A stretch of 64,000 bases of DNA, from NCBI RefSeq assembly GCF_900114385.1, contig NZ_FOSW01000001.1:124001-188000 (forward strand), in the 5' to 3' direction. The DNA is from Geodermatophilus ruber. GTDB lineage: Bacteria > Actinomycetota > Actinomycetes > Mycobacteriales > Geodermatophilaceae. A model generated the notes under the pieces. That model had not been told where the DNA came from and ran no database searches. It saw only the letters and a program-made list of their open reading frames with translations. How positions within the stretch are numbered: position 1 is the stretch's first letter; each line of letters opens with the position of its first letter. Of this stretch, positions 61,635 to 64,000 are shown piece after piece. Position numbers and translations under genes: made by a program.

Positions 61635-62734
61635 CGGGGGATGGTGGCAGATCGGACGGCCCGCACGCGATCCCGCGCGGCCGCCCGGGAGTCGTCGAGC
61701 TCGGCCGGGGCGTCGTCCGGGTCGATCGCCGCCCGCGCGCCGCCGGCGGTGAGCTCGGCGTCGGTCTTCACCGACTGCTTGACCAGCGCCAGCCCGACGA
61801 CGCCCAGCTCGTGGTGGCGGACGACGGTGCCCAGCCGACCCACCTCGCGGGCGCCGGCGGAGACCGGCGTGCCCGGCGCCGGCAGCTCCTCGCTGAGCCC
61901 GTCGAGGTGCAGGAGGACCAGCCGCCGGGGCGGCCGGCCCAGGTTGTGCACCCGGGCCACGGTCTCCTGGCCGCGGTAGCAGCCCTTGTCCAGGTGGACG
62001 GCGGTGGTCAGCCAGCCGGTCTCGTTGGGGATCGTGCGGTGGTCGGTGTCCACGCCGATGCGGGGACGGCGGGCCTCCACCCGCAGCGCCTCGAAGGCGT
62101 CGAGGCCGGCCGGGGTCGCACCCGCCTCGCGCAGCGCCTGCGCGCGGGCGGCCAGCTCGGCGCGGGGCACGAGCAGGTCGACCGCGTCGGCGCCGTCCCC
62201 GAGCGGCGGCATGCGGCGCACCCAGCCCCCGCCGTCCGTGGCGGCCACCGCGTACGGCGCCGGCGGGAGCGGCAGGCCGGCGGCGGCCAGCACCTCGCCC
62301 GCCCGCGGCCCGACCAGCGACAGCAGCGCCCACTCGCCGGTGACCAGGGCCGGCTCCACGCGGAGCATGAAGCGCATCCGGTCGAGGAAGTCCCGCAGCG
62401 CCGCGCCCGTGCCCGGCTCGACGTCGGCCCAGGTGGTGCCGCCCAGCTCGGCCAGCACCAGGTGGTGCTCGACGTGTCCGTTCGGGGACAGCAGCAGCGC
62501 CTCGGTGCCGGCGCCGTCGGCGAGCCGGTCGAGGTGCTGGCTGGTGAGGCTGTGCAGCCAGGAGAGCCGGTCGGCGCCGGGGACGGTCAGCACGTCCCGG
62601 TCGCTGCGATCGACCAGCCCGGCGCCCTCGGCGAGCGCGCGCTGCTCGCGCAGCGGGTCGCCGTAGTGGGCGGGGACGGACCCGTCCTCCACCGGCACGG
62701 CACCGGGTAGCGACAGGAGGGGTGAGGCGGTCAT
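61631..62734 (-). CDS. ygfZ: Folate-dependent Fe-S cluster protein YgfZ
   Basis: A 367-residue GcvT-fold protein. The family signature KGCYRGQETVAR (catalytic Cys) is in the middle-to-C-terminal half, with RVEARRPRIGVD before it. YgfZ supports assembly or repair of some Fe-S proteins using tetrahydrofolate. The ATG at 62734 overlaps the Fur-family stop (ATGA), so iron or zinc regulation and Fe-S care are coupled. Confidence 0.93.
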   Translation of the reverse strand: MTASPLLSLPGAVPVEDGSVPAHYGDPLREQRALAEGAGLVDRSDRDVLTVPGADRLSWLHSLTSQHLDRLADGAGTEALLLSPNGHVEHHLVLAELGGTTWADVEPGTGAALRDFLDRMRFMLRVEPALVTGEWALLSLVGPRAGEVLAAAGLPLPPAPYAVAATDGGGWVRRMPPLGDGADAVDLLVPRAELAARAQALREAGATPAGLDAFEALRVEARRPRIGVDTDHRTIPNETGWLTTAVHLDKGCYRGQETVARVHNLGRPPRRLVLLHLDGLSEELPAPGTPVSAGAREVGRLGTVVRHHELGVVGLALVKQSVKTDAELTAGGARAAIDPDDAPAELDDSRAAARDRVRAVRSATIPR

Positions 62735-63198
62735 GAGTGCTCCGTTCCGGCTCGTCCGCGGCAGGCCCGGCACGTCCCGGACAGCGCGACGTGTCCCACG
62801 TCGAGCTGGAAACCGAGATCGGCGGCCAGACGTTCCGCCGCGGCGGCGAGCAGCGCCGGGTCGGCCGAGGTGATCTCGCCGCACCCCTGGCAGACGACGT
62901 GCAGGTGGGGGTGCTCGGCGGCGTGGTAGACCGGCGCGCCCTTGCCCAGGTGGGTGTGCCACACCAGGCCCAGCCGCTCGAGCAGCTCGAGGGTCCGGTA
63001 GACCGTGGAGGTGTCCGGGGCGGCCCCGTCGGGGCCGGCCTCCTCGCGCAGCCGCGCGCCGATGGCCTCGGGAGTCGCGTGCTCCAGCGCAGCGACGGCG
63101 GCGAGCACCCGCTGCCGCTGGGTCGTCAGCCGCAGGCCGCGGGCCCGCAGGCGCTCGGCCAGCGGCGCGGCCAGCTCAGGTCCGTGCCGGTCTGCCAC
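62731..63198 (-). CDS. Fur family metalloregulator
   Basis: A 155-residue Fur-type regulator. The winged helix (about 20-85) includes TTQRQRVLAAV and TSTVYRTLELLERLGLV; the sensor part has HAAEHPHLHVVCQGCG and two CxxC pairs (C103/C106 and C143/C146) forming the structural zinc site. Whether it senses Fe, Zn or peroxide cannot be decided, though the H-rich HPHLH segment and the HTHLGKGAPVYH hinge recall Zur/FurB. A leaderless start: TAGGCT (63211-63206), seven bases, GTG. Confidence 0.9.
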   Translation of the reverse strand: MADRHGPELAAPLAERLRARGLRLTTQRQRVLAAVAALEHATPEAIGARLREEAGPDGAAPDTSTVYRTLELLERLGLVWHTHLGKGAPVYHAAEHPHLHVVCQGCGEITSADPALLAAAAERLAADLGFQLDVGHVALSGTCRACRGRAGTEHS

Positions 63199-63205
63199 GC
63201 GGCCG

Positions 63206-63211
63206 AGCCTA
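63206..63211 (-). promoter_or_regulatory. -10 box of the Fur-family gene (leaderless)
   Basis: TAGGCT on the minus strand, seven bases before the GTG at 63198. It overlaps the stop codon region of the upstream gene, so the Fur-ygfZ-BKACE-rsiG unit probably has its own promoter. Confidence 0.55.
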
Positions 63212-64000
63212 TGCCTGCGCCAGTTCCCGCAGTTGGGCGAGCAGATCGGCGTAGGCGGTCACCGGCACGCCGTCGACCGAGGCGCCGGGCAGCCCGGTGA
63301 CGCCGTCGATGCCGCCGGCCGCGCCGGCGACCTCGAGCAGCGCGGCGTCCACCGCCGGGTCGAGCAGCGCGGCCAGCGCCGCGGCGTGCCGGGGGACCAG
63401 CACCGCCAGCGCGGCGACCAGCGCGGAGCACCCCCAGTTGGAGGTGCCCGCCACGGTGAGAGCGTCCACCGGCACGCGGCAGGCGATCCGCGCCCCGTGC
63501 GCCACCGCGGCGGCGACCACCTCGGCCGGCACGTTGCCCATGCCGATCTCGTTGCCGCCGTCGCCGACCGCGCCGGTGACGGGCCCGGGCACGGCGAAGG
63601 CCGCGTGCAGCGGCGCGGTGGACGGCGTGATGTCCACCGCCCGCATGGTCATCACCCGTCCCGCGGCGTTGGGCCCCAGCCGCTCGACCGCCACCAGGAC
63701 CGCCGGTTCGAGCGCGGCGACCGCACCGGCCACCGCGGCCTCGCCGGCATCGGCCGGCACCACCCGCAGCCGGCCGGCGCCCAGCACGCCCAGGCAGGCG
63801 CCGGTCACCACCGCGCAGGGCTCGTCGGTGAGCACGACCGGCTCGGCCCCCAGCAACGCCAGCGCCCGCGCGAGGACGGCCGTCCCGACCGGGCCGTCGG
63901 TCTCGGCGGCCGGGGTCGGCGCCCAGGCGATGTGCACGCCGGTGACCAGGCCCACCCGGGCGCCGGCGGCCCCGGCGGCGGCCAGGGCGCCCGCCAGCCG
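63209..64000 (-). CDS. DUF4392 / D-glutamate cyclase-like protein (3' part)
   Basis: The last 263 codons of a gene whose start lies beyond the right edge. It resembles DUF4392 (the C-terminal domain of D-glutamate cyclase): an early ETDGPVGTAVLARAL, VVLTDEPC, a VAVERLGPNAAGRVMTMRAVDI block, and GAVGDGGNEIGMGN, which is highly characteristic. The middle is Ala/Val-rich. It probably acts on a D-amino acid or related small molecule. No start can be assigned from this window. Confidence 0.8.
   Translation of the reverse strand, partial: RLAGALAAAGAAGARVGLVTGVHIAWAPTPAAETDGPVGTAVLARALALLGAEPVVLTDEPCAVVTGACLGVLGAGRLRVVPADAGEAAVAGAVAALEPAVLVAVERLGPNAAGRVMTMRAVDITPSTAPLHAAFAVPGPVTGAVGDGGNEIGMGNVPAEVVAAAVAHGARIACRVPVDALTVAGTSNWGCSALVAALAVLVPRHAAALAALLDPAVDAALLEVAGAAGGIDGVTGLPGASVDGVPVTAYADLLAQLRELAQA

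Noticed and set aside
1..64000. tRNA, rRNA, CRISPR arrays, riboswitches
   Set aside because: I looked through the gaps on both strands and saw no cloverleaf-like segment, regular spacer array or conserved riboswitch core. A covariance-model scan would be the decisive test.

Overview
The window is very GC-rich (about three quarters G+C by eye), densely coded actinobacterial chromosome. GTG starts, 4-bp ATGA/GTGA overlaps and leaderless genes are common. The gene content (mycothiol enzyme MshA, MenJ, Rex, SenX3-RegX3, a BldN-type sigma factor, an RsiG-type anti-sigma, an HbhA-like protein) fits a motile or developmental actinobacterium; I infer the Geodermatophilaceae (Blastococcus, Geodermatophilus, Modestobacter), but a marker-gene search would be needed to settle this. 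Read right to left, the order of many genes matches, from memory, the Mycobacterium tuberculosis stretch Rv0474 to Rv0561c, so this looks like ancient core chromosome rather than an island. I see no rRNA, tRNA, CRISPR, IS element or prophage, and no gene-free stretch over 300 bases.

Layout. 1-6055 (minus): start of the complex I operon, nuoA-B-C-D-E-F and the 5' part of nuoG. 6153-14431: menaquinone genes menJ, menG, menF, menD, menC, menE, menA on both strands. 14448-15829: a DUF4229 membrane protein, an Lrp/AsnC regulator and two small proteins. 15945-19926 (minus): cytochrome c maturation (thioredoxin lipoprotein, CcdA, ResB, CcsB), preceded by a phosphatase and the heme block hemL/DUF3093-like/hemB/hemD/hemC/hemA headed by rex (to 28008). 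28244-32345: glutaredoxin, an AMP-ligase, and a bldN/rsbN-like sigma/anti-sigma pair. 32454-41287: HAD hydrolase, acyltransferase, epimerase, a 32-residue ribosomal protein, an HTH protein, proC, a degenerate proline dehydrogenase, ppx and a Cys-rich protein. 41348-49661: an MFS/thymidylate-kinase-like fusion, a GlxA-type regulator, senX3-regX3 divergent from phoU, and gpmA. 49658-59093: an MFS exporter, YbjN, mshA, SDR, murB, two methyltransferase-fold proteins, PspC, DUF2516, HbhA-like and its XRE neighbour. 59183-64000: asparaginase, an rsiG-like gene, BKACE, ygfZ, a Fur-family regulator and a partial D-glutamate cyclase-like gene.

How it works together. The first 28 kb is an electron-transport block: NADH dehydrogenase, its quinone, cytochrome c maturation and heme synthesis. 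The NADH sensor Rex is encoded within it, a perfect Rex-type operator lies in front of menJ-nuo, and an imperfect one overlaps the predicted rex-hem promoter. Two signalling modules known from Streptomyces development occur as well: a BldN/RsbN-like pair, and an RsiG-like protein with two intact copies of the cyclic-di-GMP motif.
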